Assembly: GCF_901827175.1 (NCBI RefSeq)
Contig: NZ_LR594662.1
Coordinates: forward strand, 4,898,001 to 4,962,000
Length of the DNA stretch: 64,000 nt
From: Variovorax sp. RA8
GTDB lineage: Bacteria > Pseudomonadota > Gammaproteobacteria > Burkholderiales > Burkholderiaceae_C
Direction of reading: 5' to 3'
In this document: piece by piece, positions 28,385 through 36,347 of the stretch
Layout: every line of letters starts with the position of its first letter
Numbering within the stretch: the stretch's first letter is position 1
The notes under the pieces: generated by a model
The model's input: only the letters and a program-made list of their open reading frames with translations
The model's database searches: none
What the model was told of the DNA's origin: nothing
Made by a program: the position numbers and the translations under genes

Positions 28385-28696
28385 ATGGCATCCACCAAGC
28401 CCAAGAAAAAGAACCCGCGCCTCGCGTCGGGCCGCAAGCGCGTCCGCCAGGACACCAAGCTCAACGCCGCGAACACCTCGCTGCGCTCCAAGTACCGCAC
28501 CGCTGTGAAGAATGTCGAGAAGGCCGTCGTGGCCGGCGACAAGACCAAGGCGGCAGAGCTCTTCGCGAAGGCCCAGAGCATCGTCGACACCATCGCCGAC
28601 AAGGGCATCTTCCACAAGAACAAGGCTGCTCGCGACAAGAGCCGCCTGGCAGCCAAGGTCAAGACCCTGGCCCTCGCCGAAAAGGCCGCCGCCTGA
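28385..28696 (+). CDS. rpsT: 30S ribosomal protein S20
   Basis: 103 residues, slightly longer than E. coli S20 (87). [22 protein letters not shown], then [19 protein letters not shown] and [23 protein letters not shown], are the bS20 pattern. It binds 16S rRNA helices 9 and 44. It stands alone with its own promoter and is closed by a UUCG-loop terminator 70 bases past the stop, divergent from murJ as in other Burkholderiales. Confidence 0.98.
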   Translation: MASTKPKKKNPRLASGRKRVRQDTKLNAANTSLRSKYRTAVKNVEKAVVAGDKTKAAELFAKAQSIVDTIADKGIFHKNKAARDKSRLAAKVKTLALAEKAAA

Positions 28697-28766
28697 CGTC
28701 TTCAGGCAAGCCCGGACAGGCCTCCCGCCAGTCCGCCGTTTGATCTGGGTGCGCTGCAGCAAAGTG

Positions 28767-28792
28767 AAAAAACCGCCTTCGGGCGGTTTTTT
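28767..28792. terminator. Bidirectional terminator between rpsT and the DUF3579 gene
   Basis: AAAAAACCGCC, a TTCG tetraloop and GGCGGTTTTTT form a perfect 11-bp stem with A and T flanks on both sides. It lies between two convergent genes and can stop transcripts from either strand. Confidence 0.92.
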
Positions 28793-28809
28793 CATGGGCG
28801 GGTGCTTTT

Positions 28810-29142
28810 CTACTTCCGGCTGCCAGCGGGAGGCGCCGCGTCGGGCACCAGGCAGGCCTCGGCTACCTGCAGGTTGTTGTCCCGGGCGAAGTTCATCACG
28901 AAGTCCCAGGCCATCACCTCGGCCTCGCGCAGCTCGGCGCTCACCACCACGCACTTGATGCCGTTGATCACGGTCGGCACGCACCAGGGCGAATAGCTCA
29001 GGTGGCTGTCCGGCTGCGGCCCGCCCGGCCGGAACGAGCACATCACGCCCGCCAGCCGCTCCGCCCAGTCGCTCGGGCGAAAGGTCCGGCCATCTTGGGT
29101 GATGCCCTGGATGAAAATTTGTTTGGCGGAGGGGGAAACCAT
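28810..29142 (-). CDS. DUF3579 domain protein
   Basis: 110 residues. KQIFIQGITQDGRTFRPSDWAERLAGV, then YSPWCVPTVINGIKCVVVSAELRE and DFVMNFARDNNLQVAEACL, match DUF3579, a conserved protein of unknown function in betaproteobacteria. I recall it next to argD/argF in related genomes, as here, where it diverges from argD. ATG 29142 (MVSPSAKQIF) starts at the usual place; an upstream extension is open but has no family support. Confidence 0.88.
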   Translation of the reverse strand: MVSPSAKQIFIQGITQDGRTFRPSDWAERLAGVMCSFRPGGPQPDSHLSYSPWCVPTVINGIKCVVVSAELREAEVMAWDFVMNFARDNNLQVAEACLVPDAAPPAGSRK

Positions 29143-29273
29143 GGATTGCGCGAAGGACGCAGGCGGGTGCTGCGCTGCACAATGGATTCTATCCGGGTGG
29201 GTCCCGCGAGCGACACGGGGGCGCGGCATTGCTGTGATGCGCAATCCTCAACGACGCTGTCAAAACGCAACCC

Positions 29274-29279
29274 TAGAAT
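29274..29279 (+). promoter_or_regulatory. Possible -10 element of the argD-argF promoter
   Basis: TAGAAT lies 25 bases before the argD start. No convincing -35 is at the right spacing, and no clear ARG box is visible. The position suits a promoter with a short leader. Confidence 0.35.
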
Positions 29280-29304
29280 CCCTGTTCCCCTTTTCGGAGA
29301 TCGT

Positions 29305-30510
29305 ATGAGCGCCACTGCCGCCCCCTCCTCGCCCCATGTCATGAACACCTATGGCCGCCTGCCGATCGCGCTGTCGCACGGCCAGGGCTGCCGAGTCTGG
29401 GACACCGAGGGGCGAGCCTACCTGGACGGCCTCGGCGGCATCGCGGTCAACACCCTGGGCCACAACCATCCCGAGCTGGTGCCGGCGCTGCAGGAGCAGA
29501 TCGCCAAGCTGATCCACAGCTCCAACTACTACCACGTGCCGGGCCAGGAACAGCTGGCCACCAAGCTCACCGAACTCTCGGGCCTGACCAACGTCTTCTT
29601 CTGCTCCACCGGCCTGGAAGCCAACGAGGCCGCGCTCAAGCTGGCGCGCAAGTTCGGCCATGACAAGGGCGTCGAGCGCCCAGAGATCGTGGTCTACGAG
29701 GCCGCGTTCCACGGCCGCAGCATCGCCACCCTGTCGGCCACCGGCAACCCGAAGGTGCAGAAGGGCTTCGAGCCCCTGGTCGAAGGCTTCATCCGCGTGC
29801 CGCTCAACGACATCGAGGCGCTGAAGAAGGCGACCGAGGGCAATCCGAACGTGGTCGCCGTGTTCTTCGAGACCATTCAGGGCGAAGGTGGCATCCACCC
29901 CATGCGCTGGGAGTACCTGCGCCAGGTCCGCCAGCTGTGCGACGAGCGCGACTGGCTGATGATGATCGACGAGGTGCAGTGCGGCATGGGCCGCACCGGC
30001 AAGTGGTTTGCGCACCAGTGGGCCGGCATCAAGCCGGACGTGATGCCCTTGGCCAAGGGCCTGGGCTCGGGCGTGCCGGTCGGAGCGGTGGTGGCCGGTC
30101 CGCGCGCCGCCAACATCTTCGCCCCGGGCAACCACGGCACCACCTTCGGCGGCAATCCGCTCGCGATGCGCGCCGGCATCGAGACCATCCGCATCATGGA
30201 AGAGCACAAGCTGCTCGACAATGCAGCCAACGTGGGCGCGCACCTCAAGGGCGCGCTGGAGCGCGAACTGGGCGGCCTGCCCGGCGTGAAGGACATCCGC
30301 GGCCAAGGCCTGATGCTGGGCATCGAACTCGACCGTCCCTGCGGCGTGATCCTCAATCGCGCCTGCGAGGCCGGCCTGCTGCTGAGCGTGACCGCCGACA
30401 GCGTGATCCGCCTGGTGCCGCCGCTGATCCTCAGCGTGGCCGAGGCGGACGAGATCGTCGCCATCCTCGCGCCGATCGTGAAGACCTTCCTCGCGGAGGC
30501 CACGCCATGA
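29305..30510 (+). CDS. argD: Acetylornithine aminotransferase (class III PLP)
   Basis: 401 residues. Makes N-acetylornithine from N-acetylglutamate semialdehyde and glutamate in arginine synthesis; many also act in lysine synthesis. Start MNTYGRLPIALSHGQGCRVWDTEG, then FCSTGLEANEAALKLARKFGH, the PLP-contact Asp in MMIDEVQCGMGRTGKWFAH, and the Schiff-base Lys in DVMPLAKGLGSG are all normal for ArgD. CGGAGA, four bases before ATG 29305, serves as Shine-Dalgarno. Its stop overlaps the argF start (ATGA). Confidence 0.96.
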   Translation: MSATAAPSSPHVMNTYGRLPIALSHGQGCRVWDTEGRAYLDGLGGIAVNTLGHNHPELVPALQEQIAKLIHSSNYYHVPGQEQLATKLTELSGLTNVFFCSTGLEANEAALKLARKFGHDKGVERPEIVVYEAAFHGRSIATLSATGNPKVQKGFEPLVEGFIRVPLNDIEALKKATEGNPNVVAVFFETIQGEGGIHPMRWEYLRQVRQLCDERDWLMMIDEVQCGMGRTGKWFAHQWAGIKPDVMPLAKGLGSGVPVGAVVAGPRAANIFAPGNHGTTFGGNPLAMRAGIETIRIMEEHKLLDNAANVGAHLKGALERELGGLPGVKDIRGQGLMLGIELDRPCGVILNRACEAGLLLSVTADSVIRLVPPLILSVAEADEIVAILAPIVKTFLAEATP

Positions 30511-31499
30511 GCGCCGCCCGGCCGCCCGAAGGCGCTCGCACCGCAGCCGCAGGCGAAGGTTCTCCAAAGAACTCGGTCCCGGCGTTGCGCCACTACCTCC
30601 AGTTCTCGGACTTCACCGCCGACGAGTACGCCTACGTCTTCGCACGCGCCGCTCTGATCAAGAAGAAGTTCAAGGCCTACGAGAAGCACCAGCCGCTCAC
30701 CGACCGCACCCTGGCCATGATTTTCGAGAAAGCCTCGACGCGCACCCGCGTGAGCTTCGAGGCCGGCATGTACCAGCTCGGCGGCAGCGTGGTGCACCTG
30801 ACCACCGGCGACAGCCAGTTGGGCCGCGCCGAGCCGATCGAGGACAGCGCCAAGGTCATCAGCCGCATGGTCGACCTGGTGATGATCCGCACCTACGAGC
30901 AGACTAAGATCGAGGCCTTCGCCACGCACTCGCGCGTGCCGGTGATCAACGGCCTGACCAACGAGTTCCACCCCTGCCAGATCCTGGCCGACATCTTCAC
31001 CTACATCGAGCACCGCGGCTCGATCAAGGGAAGGACGGTGGCCTGGGTCGGCGACGGCAACAACATGGCCAACACCTGGCTTCAGGCCAGCGAGATCCTG
31101 GGCTTCAAGGTGCACGTGAGCACGCCCAGCGGCTACGAGGTCGACCAGTCGATCGCCGGCATCCGCTCGGCCGACAGCTACCAGGTCTTCAAGGACCCGA
31201 TGGAAGCCTGCCGCGGCGCCGACCTGGTGACCACCGACGTGTGGACCAGCATGGGCTACGAGGCCGAGAACGAGGCCCGCCGCGCCGCCTTCGCCGACTG
31301 GTGCGTGGACGAGGAGATGATGCGCGCGGCCCAGCCCGACGCCCTCTTCATGCACTGCTTGCCTGCCCATCGAGGCGAGGAAGTGCAGGCCGAGGTCATT
31401 GACGGCCCGCAGTCGGTGGTCTGGGACGAAGCCGAGAACCGCCTGCACGCGCAGAAGGCGCTGATGGAGTTCCTGCTGCTCGGCCGCCAGGCTGGCTGA
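30507..31499 (+). CDS. argF: Ornithine carbamoyltransferase
   Basis: 330 residues. Joins carbamoyl phosphate and ornithine to citrulline. The carbamoyl-phosphate site MIFEKASTRTRVSFEAGM, the region NEFHPCQILADIFTYIEHRG, and the ornithine site FMHCLPAHRGEEV are in order. The N-terminus has about 20 extra residues (ARPPEGARTAAAGEG) before the core begins at ALRHYLQFSDF, so an internal start is possible, but the ATG at 30507 gives a four-base overlap with argD that is typical of coupling. Confidence 0.96.
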   Translation: MSAARPPEGARTAAAGEGSPKNSVPALRHYLQFSDFTADEYAYVFARAALIKKKFKAYEKHQPLTDRTLAMIFEKASTRTRVSFEAGMYQLGGSVVHLTTGDSQLGRAEPIEDSAKVISRMVDLVMIRTYEQTKIEAFATHSRVPVINGLTNEFHPCQILADIFTYIEHRGSIKGRTVAWVGDGNNMANTWLQASEILGFKVHVSTPSGYEVDQSIAGIRSADSYQVFKDPMEACRGADLVTTDVWTSMGYEAENEARRAAFADWCVDEEMMRAAQPDALFMHCLPAHRGEEVQAEVIDGPQSVVWDEAENRLHAQKALMEFLLLGRQAG

Positions 31500-31584
31500 C
31501 CGCCGCTCGGCGCCTTTGCCGATGTTTGCGTTCTGTTGGAAATAACCGACACCACGACGCTGTTCACGGCGCTAAGTTCGCGCC

Positions 31585-32223
31585 ATGAACCAACGCATCT
31601 GGGACATCTCGCCGCCGGTGCATGAAGGCGCGCCGGTATTTCCCGGCGACACGCCCTATCGCCAACGCTGGGCCGCGACCATCGCGCCGGGCTGCCCGGT
31701 CAATGTCAGCGAGATCACTCTCTCCCCGCACGTCGGCGCCCACGCCGATGCGCCGCTGCACTACGACCCGGAAGGCGCGACCATCGGCGAGGTGGACCTC
31801 GCTGCCTATCTCGGCCCCTGCCGCGTGATCCATGCGATCGCGCGCGGGCCGCTGATCCAGTGGGCGCACATCGCGCATGCCGTGCACAGGCTGCCGCCGC
31901 GCGTGCTGGTCCGCACCTATGAACGCGCCCCCATCGACCGCTGGGACGGCGCGCTCGCGGCCTACGCGCCCGCCACCATCGAACGCCTCGCGGCGCTGGG
32001 CGTGAAACTCATCGGCATCGATACCGCCAGCATCGACCCCGCCGACAGCAAGACCCTCGACAGTCACCAGGTGATCCGCCGCCTCGGCCTGCGCGTGCTC
32101 GAGAACCTCGTGCTCGACGCCGTGCCCGAGGGCGACTACGAACTCATCGCACTGCCGCTCAAGCTGCTGACGGCCGACGCTTCCCCCGTTCGCGCGGTGC
32201 TGCGCGAGTTCACTGCCCCATGA
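31585..32223 (+). CDS. kynB: Kynurenine formamidase (arylformamidase)
   Basis: 212 residues. Hydrolyses N-formylkynurenine to kynurenine and formate, the second step from tryptophan to anthranilate. The cyclase-like metal motif [18 protein letters not shown] carries the HxxxDxPxH ligands. Start [25 protein letters not shown] and the later [20 protein letters not shown] are characteristic. It begins a kynB-kynU-kynA operon 85 bases after argF. The stop overlaps the kynU start by four bases. Confidence 0.96.
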   Translation: MNQRIWDISPPVHEGAPVFPGDTPYRQRWAATIAPGCPVNVSEITLSPHVGAHADAPLHYDPEGATIGEVDLAAYLGPCRVIHAIARGPLIQWAHIAHAVHRLPPRVLVRTYERAPIDRWDGALAAYAPATIERLAALGVKLIGIDTASIDPADSKTLDSHQVIRRLGLRVLENLVLDAVPEGDYELIALPLKLLTADASPVRAVLREFTAP

Positions 32224-33506
32224 CCATGACCCTCGACGATTGCCGGCGCCTCGATGCCGAAGACCCTCTCGCCGCGCTGCGCGGCCAGTTCATCCTGCCC
32301 GAGGGGGTGACCTACCTGGACGGCAACTCGCTCGGCGTGCTGCCCAGGGCCGCCCCTGCGCGCATTGCCGAAGTGGTCAGCCATGAGTGGGGCGAGGGCC
32401 TGATCCGCTCCTGGAACAGCGCGCGCTGGATCGACCTGCCGCAGCGCCTGGGCGACAAGCTGGCCCGCCTGATCGGCGCTGCAGCGGGCGAGGTGGTCTG
32501 CACCGACGGCACCTCGATCAATCTCTACAAGGTGCTGTTCGCAGCCCTCTCACAGATGAAGCCCAGCGGTCGCCGCGTCGTGGTCAGCGAGCGCAGCAAC
32601 TTCCCGACCGATCTCTACATCGCGGAATCGCTGTGCCGCGAGCGCGGCTTCACACTGAAGCTGGTCGAGGAAAGCGAGCTGCCCGCCGTGCTGGACGACC
32701 AGGTCGCAGTGCTGATGCTGACGCACGTCAACTACCGAACCGGCGCGATGCACGACATGAAGGCGCTCACCGCCGCGGCCCACGCGTTCGGCGCGCTCAC
32801 GGTGTGGGACCTCGCGCACAGCGCAGGCGCGGTGCCGGTGGCGCTCAACGACAGCGAGGCCGACTTCGCCATCGGATGCGGCTACAAGTACCTCAATGGC
32901 GGCCCGGGCGCGCCGGCCTTCGTCTGGGTGCATAAGAGGCATGCGAGCCGTTTCGAGCAGCCCCTGTCGGGCTGGTTCGGCCATGCGGCGCCCTTCGAGT
33001 TCACGCCGCACTACCGGCCCGCGCCGGGCGTGACACGCTACCTCTGCGGGACCCAGCCCATCATCGCGCTGTCTGCACTGGAATGCGGGATCGATTCGGT
33101 GCTCGCGGCCGAGCCTTTCGACGGCGGCCGCGGCAGCATGGCGGCACTGCGCGCCAAATCGCTGGCCCTTACCGATGCCTTCATCGCCCTGGTCGAGGAA
33201 CGCTGCCCGGGCCGCTTCACGCTGGTCACGCCGCGCGAGCATGCTCGGCGCGGTTCGCAGGTCTGCCTGGCGCTCGCAGACAACGGGCCGGGCGCCTACG
33301 CCATCGTGCAGGCGCTGATCGCCCGCGGCGTCATCGGCGACTTCCGTGCCGGCGATACCCGCACGCCCGACATCCTGCGCTTCGGCTTCACCCCCCTGTA
33401 CCTGGGTTTCGAGGATGTCTGGAACGCCGTCGAGCACCTGGTGCAGGTGCTGGAACGCGAGGAATGGAAGCGGCCCGAGTTCAACCAGAAGCTCGCCGTG
33501 ACTTGA
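32220..33506 (+). CDS. kynU: Kynureninase
   Basis: 428 residues. PLP enzyme splitting kynurenine to anthranilate and alanine. [58 protein letters not shown] and the PLP Lys in [20 protein letters not shown] make the assignment firm. It is translationally coupled to kynB. Between its stop and kynA lies a tiny reading frame described separately. It belongs to the anthranilate branch; anthranilate degradation genes are not in the window. Confidence 0.97.
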   Translation: MTMTLDDCRRLDAEDPLAALRGQFILPEGVTYLDGNSLGVLPRAAPARIAEVVSHEWGEGLIRSWNSARWIDLPQRLGDKLARLIGAAAGEVVCTDGTSINLYKVLFAALSQMKPSGRRVVVSERSNFPTDLYIAESLCRERGFTLKLVEESELPAVLDDQVAVLMLTHVNYRTGAMHDMKALTAAAHAFGALTVWDLAHSAGAVPVALNDSEADFAIGCGYKYLNGGPGAPAFVWVHKRHASRFEQPLSGWFGHAAPFEFTPHYRPAPGVTRYLCGTQPIIALSALECGIDSVLAAEPFDGGRGSMAALRAKSLALTDAFIALVEERCPGRFTLVTPREHARRGSQVCLALADNGPGAYAIVQALIARGVIGDFRAGDTRTPDILRFGFTPLYLGFEDVWNAVEHLVQVLEREEWKRPEFNQKLAVT

Positions 33507-33519
33507 AGGAAGGCCCATC

Positions 33520-33558
33520 ATGAATTGCACGGCCCGCAGGGCGGAGGTTTTCCAGTGA
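33520..33558 (+). CDS. 12-residue leader-like peptide [12 protein letters not shown] before kynA
   Basis: A 13-codon reading frame with its own good Shine-Dalgarno (GAAGGAAGG, seven bases before ATG 33520). It ends in TGA overlapping the GTG start of kynA (GTGA). The last 27 nucleotides, from CCCGCAGGG to the overlap, are repeated with two mismatches at 39544-39570 before an unrelated gene. The kynA Shine-Dalgarno GGAGG lies inside the codons for Ala-Glu-Val, and GCCCGCAGGGC next to it can form a small hairpin. It could encode a regulatory leader peptide, or the codons may be only a by-product of a conserved ribosome-binding module. Confidence 0.5.
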   Translation: MNCTARRAEVFQ

Positions 33559-34391
33559 GCACCGAAAAGATCGTCCACGAAGAAAAGGCGCAGCTCGACT
33601 TCAGCGCCTCGATGAGCTACAGCGACTACCTCAGCCTGGACGCCATCCTCAACGCCCAGCACCCACGCTCGCCGGCCCACGACGAGATGCTCTTCATCGT
33701 GCAGCACCAGACCAGCGAGCTGTGGATGAAGCTGATGCTTCACGAGCTGCGCGCCGCGATCCGCTGCGTCGCCGAGGACGAGCTTGCCAGTGCCTTCAAG
33801 ATGCTGGCGCGCGTCTCGCGCATCATGGAACAGCTGGTGCATGCCTGGGATGTGCTGGCCACCATGACGCCGCCGGAGTACAGCGCGATGCGGCCCTACC
33901 TCGGCAGCTCCAGCGGCTTCCAGAGCTGGCAGTACCGATGCATCGAGTTCGCACTCGGCAACAAGAACGCCGCCATGCTCAAGCCTCATGCACACCGGCC
34001 CGAGCTGCTGGCCGAAGTCGAAGCGGCCTGGCACGCCCCCTCGCTTTACGACGAGGCGCTGCGCCTGTTGGCGCGCCGGGGCTTCGCCATTCCGGCCGAC
34101 CACGTCGAGCGCGACTGGACCCGTCCGTACGAATGCAGCGATGGCGTGGAGCAGGTCTGGCTGACCATCTACCGCGATCCGAAGCAGCACTGGGAGCTCT
34201 ACCAGCTGGGCGAGGAGCTGACCGACCTGGAAGACGCGTTCCGCCTCTGGCGCTTCCGCCACGTGACCACCGTGGAGCGCGTGATCGGCTTCAAGCGCGG
34301 CACCGGCGGCACGGGCGGCGTGAGCTACCTGCGCAAGATGCTCGACGTGGTGCTCTTCCCCGAGATCTGGAAGCTGCGCACGGATCTCTAG
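33555..34391 (+). CDS. kynA: Tryptophan 2,3-dioxygenase
   Basis: 278 residues. A haem enzyme opening the tryptophan indole ring to N-formylkynurenine, first step of the pathway. [17 protein letters not shown], then [19 protein letters not shown] with the distal His and Trp, [22 protein letters not shown], and the end [27 protein letters not shown] are typical. I chose GTG 33555 ([10 protein letters not shown]) because GGAGG lies seven bases upstream; a TTG ten codons earlier reads poorly. The start overlaps the leader-like frame. It converges with the IclR gene eight bases away. Confidence 0.97.
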   Translation: MSTEKIVHEEKAQLDFSASMSYSDYLSLDAILNAQHPRSPAHDEMLFIVQHQTSELWMKLMLHELRAAIRCVAEDELASAFKMLARVSRIMEQLVHAWDVLATMTPPEYSAMRPYLGSSSGFQSWQYRCIEFALGNKNAAMLKPHAHRPELLAEVEAAWHAPSLYDEALRLLARRGFAIPADHVERDWTRPYECSDGVEQVWLTIYRDPKQHWELYQLGEELTDLEDAFRLWRFRHVTTVERVIGFKRGTGGTGGVSYLRKMLDVVLFPEIWKLRTDL

Positions 34392-34399
34392 TTCTGGTT

Positions 34400-35251
34400 C
34401 TATCGGCCCGGCGGCACCGCTGGAAACTTCGCCGCTGCCAGACGGTTCTGGACGGCCTGCGCGGCGGCCTTCAGATCGCCGAGATGGCGCTTCACGACCT
34501 CCTGCTCGGTCGCGACCGCCGGCAGCCACGCGCAACTGATGCAGCCGACCACCACACCACCGAGCTGAATCGGCACCGAGATGGCGCCGAATCGCTCCGG
34601 CGAATCCAGGCTCGTCGGACTCGGGTCGCGCGATGCATATCCCTGCGCCCGGTAGCGGGCGGGCCAGTCGGCGGCACCATGCGCCTTCAAGGCGGCACGG
34701 TCGACCTCGTAGGGCGAACGCGCCAGCCCGCCCAGCAGCCTGCGCCGTTCGGCTTCCGGGCAGAACGCGAGGTAGCAGCGCCCGAGCGAGGACAGCAGCA
34801 GCCGCGGGCGAAAGCCGAGCACGCGGTAGTTGACCGCCAGCCCGTTGATCGGCCGGTTGGTGTCGAGGATCAACATTGCGAGCCCGTCCAGCACTGCGAG
34901 GTCGGTCGGCCAGGGGACGACTCGCTGCAACTGCTCTCGCGGTTGCGTCGCGAGCGCGGAAAGTCGGGTGCGCCATTCCAGGGCCAGTCCCGATTCGCCG
35001 GGGCTGGCCGCTGGCACATAGCGGTTCTCGATCTCGTTCCGCTCGATCCACCCGGCCTCCTGCAACGTCCTCAGGATGCGCAGCAGCGTGGCCTTGGACA
35101 GCGAGGTCTGGCGGTGCAGGTCCGCCAGCGTGGCGGCGGACGAGCGCTGGATGGACCAGAACACATCGAGCCCGCGGCGAAGTGCGGTGATCGACTTCAC
35201 GCCGGGCGCGGGCCCGGCGCTGCGGAAACTGTCGCGTCGCAATTGGTTCAT
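34400..35251 (-). CDS. IclR family transcriptional regulator
   Basis: 283 residues. Winged helix in residues ~18-75 (ITALRRGLDVFWSIQRSSAATLADLHRQTSLSKATLLRILRTLQEAGWIER), then an IclR effector domain ending with FGAISVPIQLGGVVVGCISCAWLP. It faces the gene for a Bug-type binding protein and probably controls the molybdenum enzyme operon that follows. I cannot name its ligand. No confident palindrome was found in the 97 bases between the two starts. Confidence 0.92.
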   Translation of the reverse strand: MNQLRRDSFRSAGPAPGVKSITALRRGLDVFWSIQRSSAATLADLHRQTSLSKATLLRILRTLQEAGWIERNEIENRYVPAASPGESGLALEWRTRLSALATQPREQLQRVVPWPTDLAVLDGLAMLILDTNRPINGLAVNYRVLGFRPRLLLSSLGRCYLAFCPEAERRRLLGGLARSPYEVDRAALKAHGAADWPARYRAQGYASRDPSPTSLDSPERFGAISVPIQLGGVVVGCISCAWLPAVATEQEVVKRHLGDLKAAAQAVQNRLAAAKFPAVPPGR

Positions 35252-35348
35252 TGGGTGAAATTATGTCTGGCTACACCGGGAAGCGACCCACAGAATTCGC
35301 TCGCTTCCTTCATCCCATCACAGCGGGCCCGAGCCCAGGAGACACCCC

Positions 35349-36335
35349 ATGAAAGCCCTTCGACGACAGCTCACGCTCGGCGCCCTCGCGCTCGCCTGCG
35401 GCCTCGCCATCGCACCCGCCACCGCCCAAGCGACCTATCCCGCGAAGCCGATCTCCATCATCGTGTCCTACCCACCCGGCAGCGACACCGACTCGATCGC
35501 GCGCATGCTTGCCGAGCGCTTGGCGCAGCGCTTGAACCAGCCGGTGATCGTTGACAACAAGCCGGGCGCGGGCGGCACGCTGGGCAACTCGTTCGTCGGC
35601 CGCGCAGCGCACGACGGCTACACGCTGCTTTTCACGCCCAACCCTTTCACCACCGCGCCAATGGTGCTGCGCCTGTCGCCCGCCGCCAGCTATGACGTGC
35701 TGCACGGGTTCGAGCCGATCATCCAGATCGCGACCCAGCCCCTCGTGCTGGTGGCCCATCCGGGGGTCGGCGCGAAGTCGGTGCCGGAGATGGTCGCGCT
35801 GGCCCGCTCCGGCAAGACGCTCAGCTACGCCTCCCCGGGCGCCGGCTCGCCGATGCACATCGCGGGTGAATGGCTCAACCGCGCTGCCGGCGTGAAGATC
35901 ACGCATGTGCCGTACCGTGGCGTCGCCCCATCGGTCAACGACGTCGTCGCCGGCCATGTCGACACGGCCTGGGTGACGCTCGGCGTCGTGAGCCAGTACA
36001 CCAGCCAGGGCCGGCTCCTCCCCCTGGCCATCGGCGATGCCTCCCGCTCGCCGCTCGCGCCCCAGGTGCCTACGCTTGCCGAACTGGGCTACAAGGACGT
36101 CGTGGTCGGCGCCTGGAACGGGTTCTTTGCTCCCAAGGGCACGCCCATGGAGGTCGTGCGCCTGCTCAACGGCCATCTGAACGAGATCATCAAGTCGCCC
36201 GAGGTGGTGAGCAAACTGGCGACCTTCGGTGCCCAGCCGGTCGGCGGCGCACCCGAGGTGCTGGCCAAGACCAATGCCACCGAATATCAAGTGATGGGCA
36301 AGCTGATCAAGGACCTGGCCATCACGGCCGACTGA
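35349..36335 (+). CDS. Bug-type periplasmic substrate-binding protein (tripartite tricarboxylate transporter family)
   Basis: 328 residues. A signal peptide with Arg-Arg and the cut near ATAQA/TYPAKP starts it (MKALRRQLTLGALALACGLA). The mature part shows PAKPISIIVSYPPGSDTDSIAR, NKPGAGGTLGNSFVGRAAHDGYTLLF and FAPKGTPMEVVRLLN, the Bug/TctC signature. It binds small, usually carboxylated, molecules outside the membrane. No TctA/TctB membrane genes are near, as is common for orphan Bug proteins. It is the first gene of the operon with the molybdenum hydroxylase, 12 bases upstream of the large subunit, so it may bind that enzyme's substrate. Confidence 0.92.
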   Translation: MKALRRQLTLGALALACGLAIAPATAQATYPAKPISIIVSYPPGSDTDSIARMLAERLAQRLNQPVIVDNKPGAGGTLGNSFVGRAAHDGYTLLFTPNPFTTAPMVLRLSPAASYDVLHGFEPIIQIATQPLVLVAHPGVGAKSVPEMVALARSGKTLSYASPGAGSPMHIAGEWLNRAAGVKITHVPYRGVAPSVNDVVAGHVDTAWVTLGVVSQYTSQGRLLPLAIGDASRSPLAPQVPTLAELGYKDVVVGAWNGFFAPKGTPMEVVRLLNGHLNEIIKSPEVVSKLATFGAQPVGGAPEVLAKTNATEYQVMGKLIKDLAITAD

Positions 36336-36347
36336 GGCGGGACTCCC

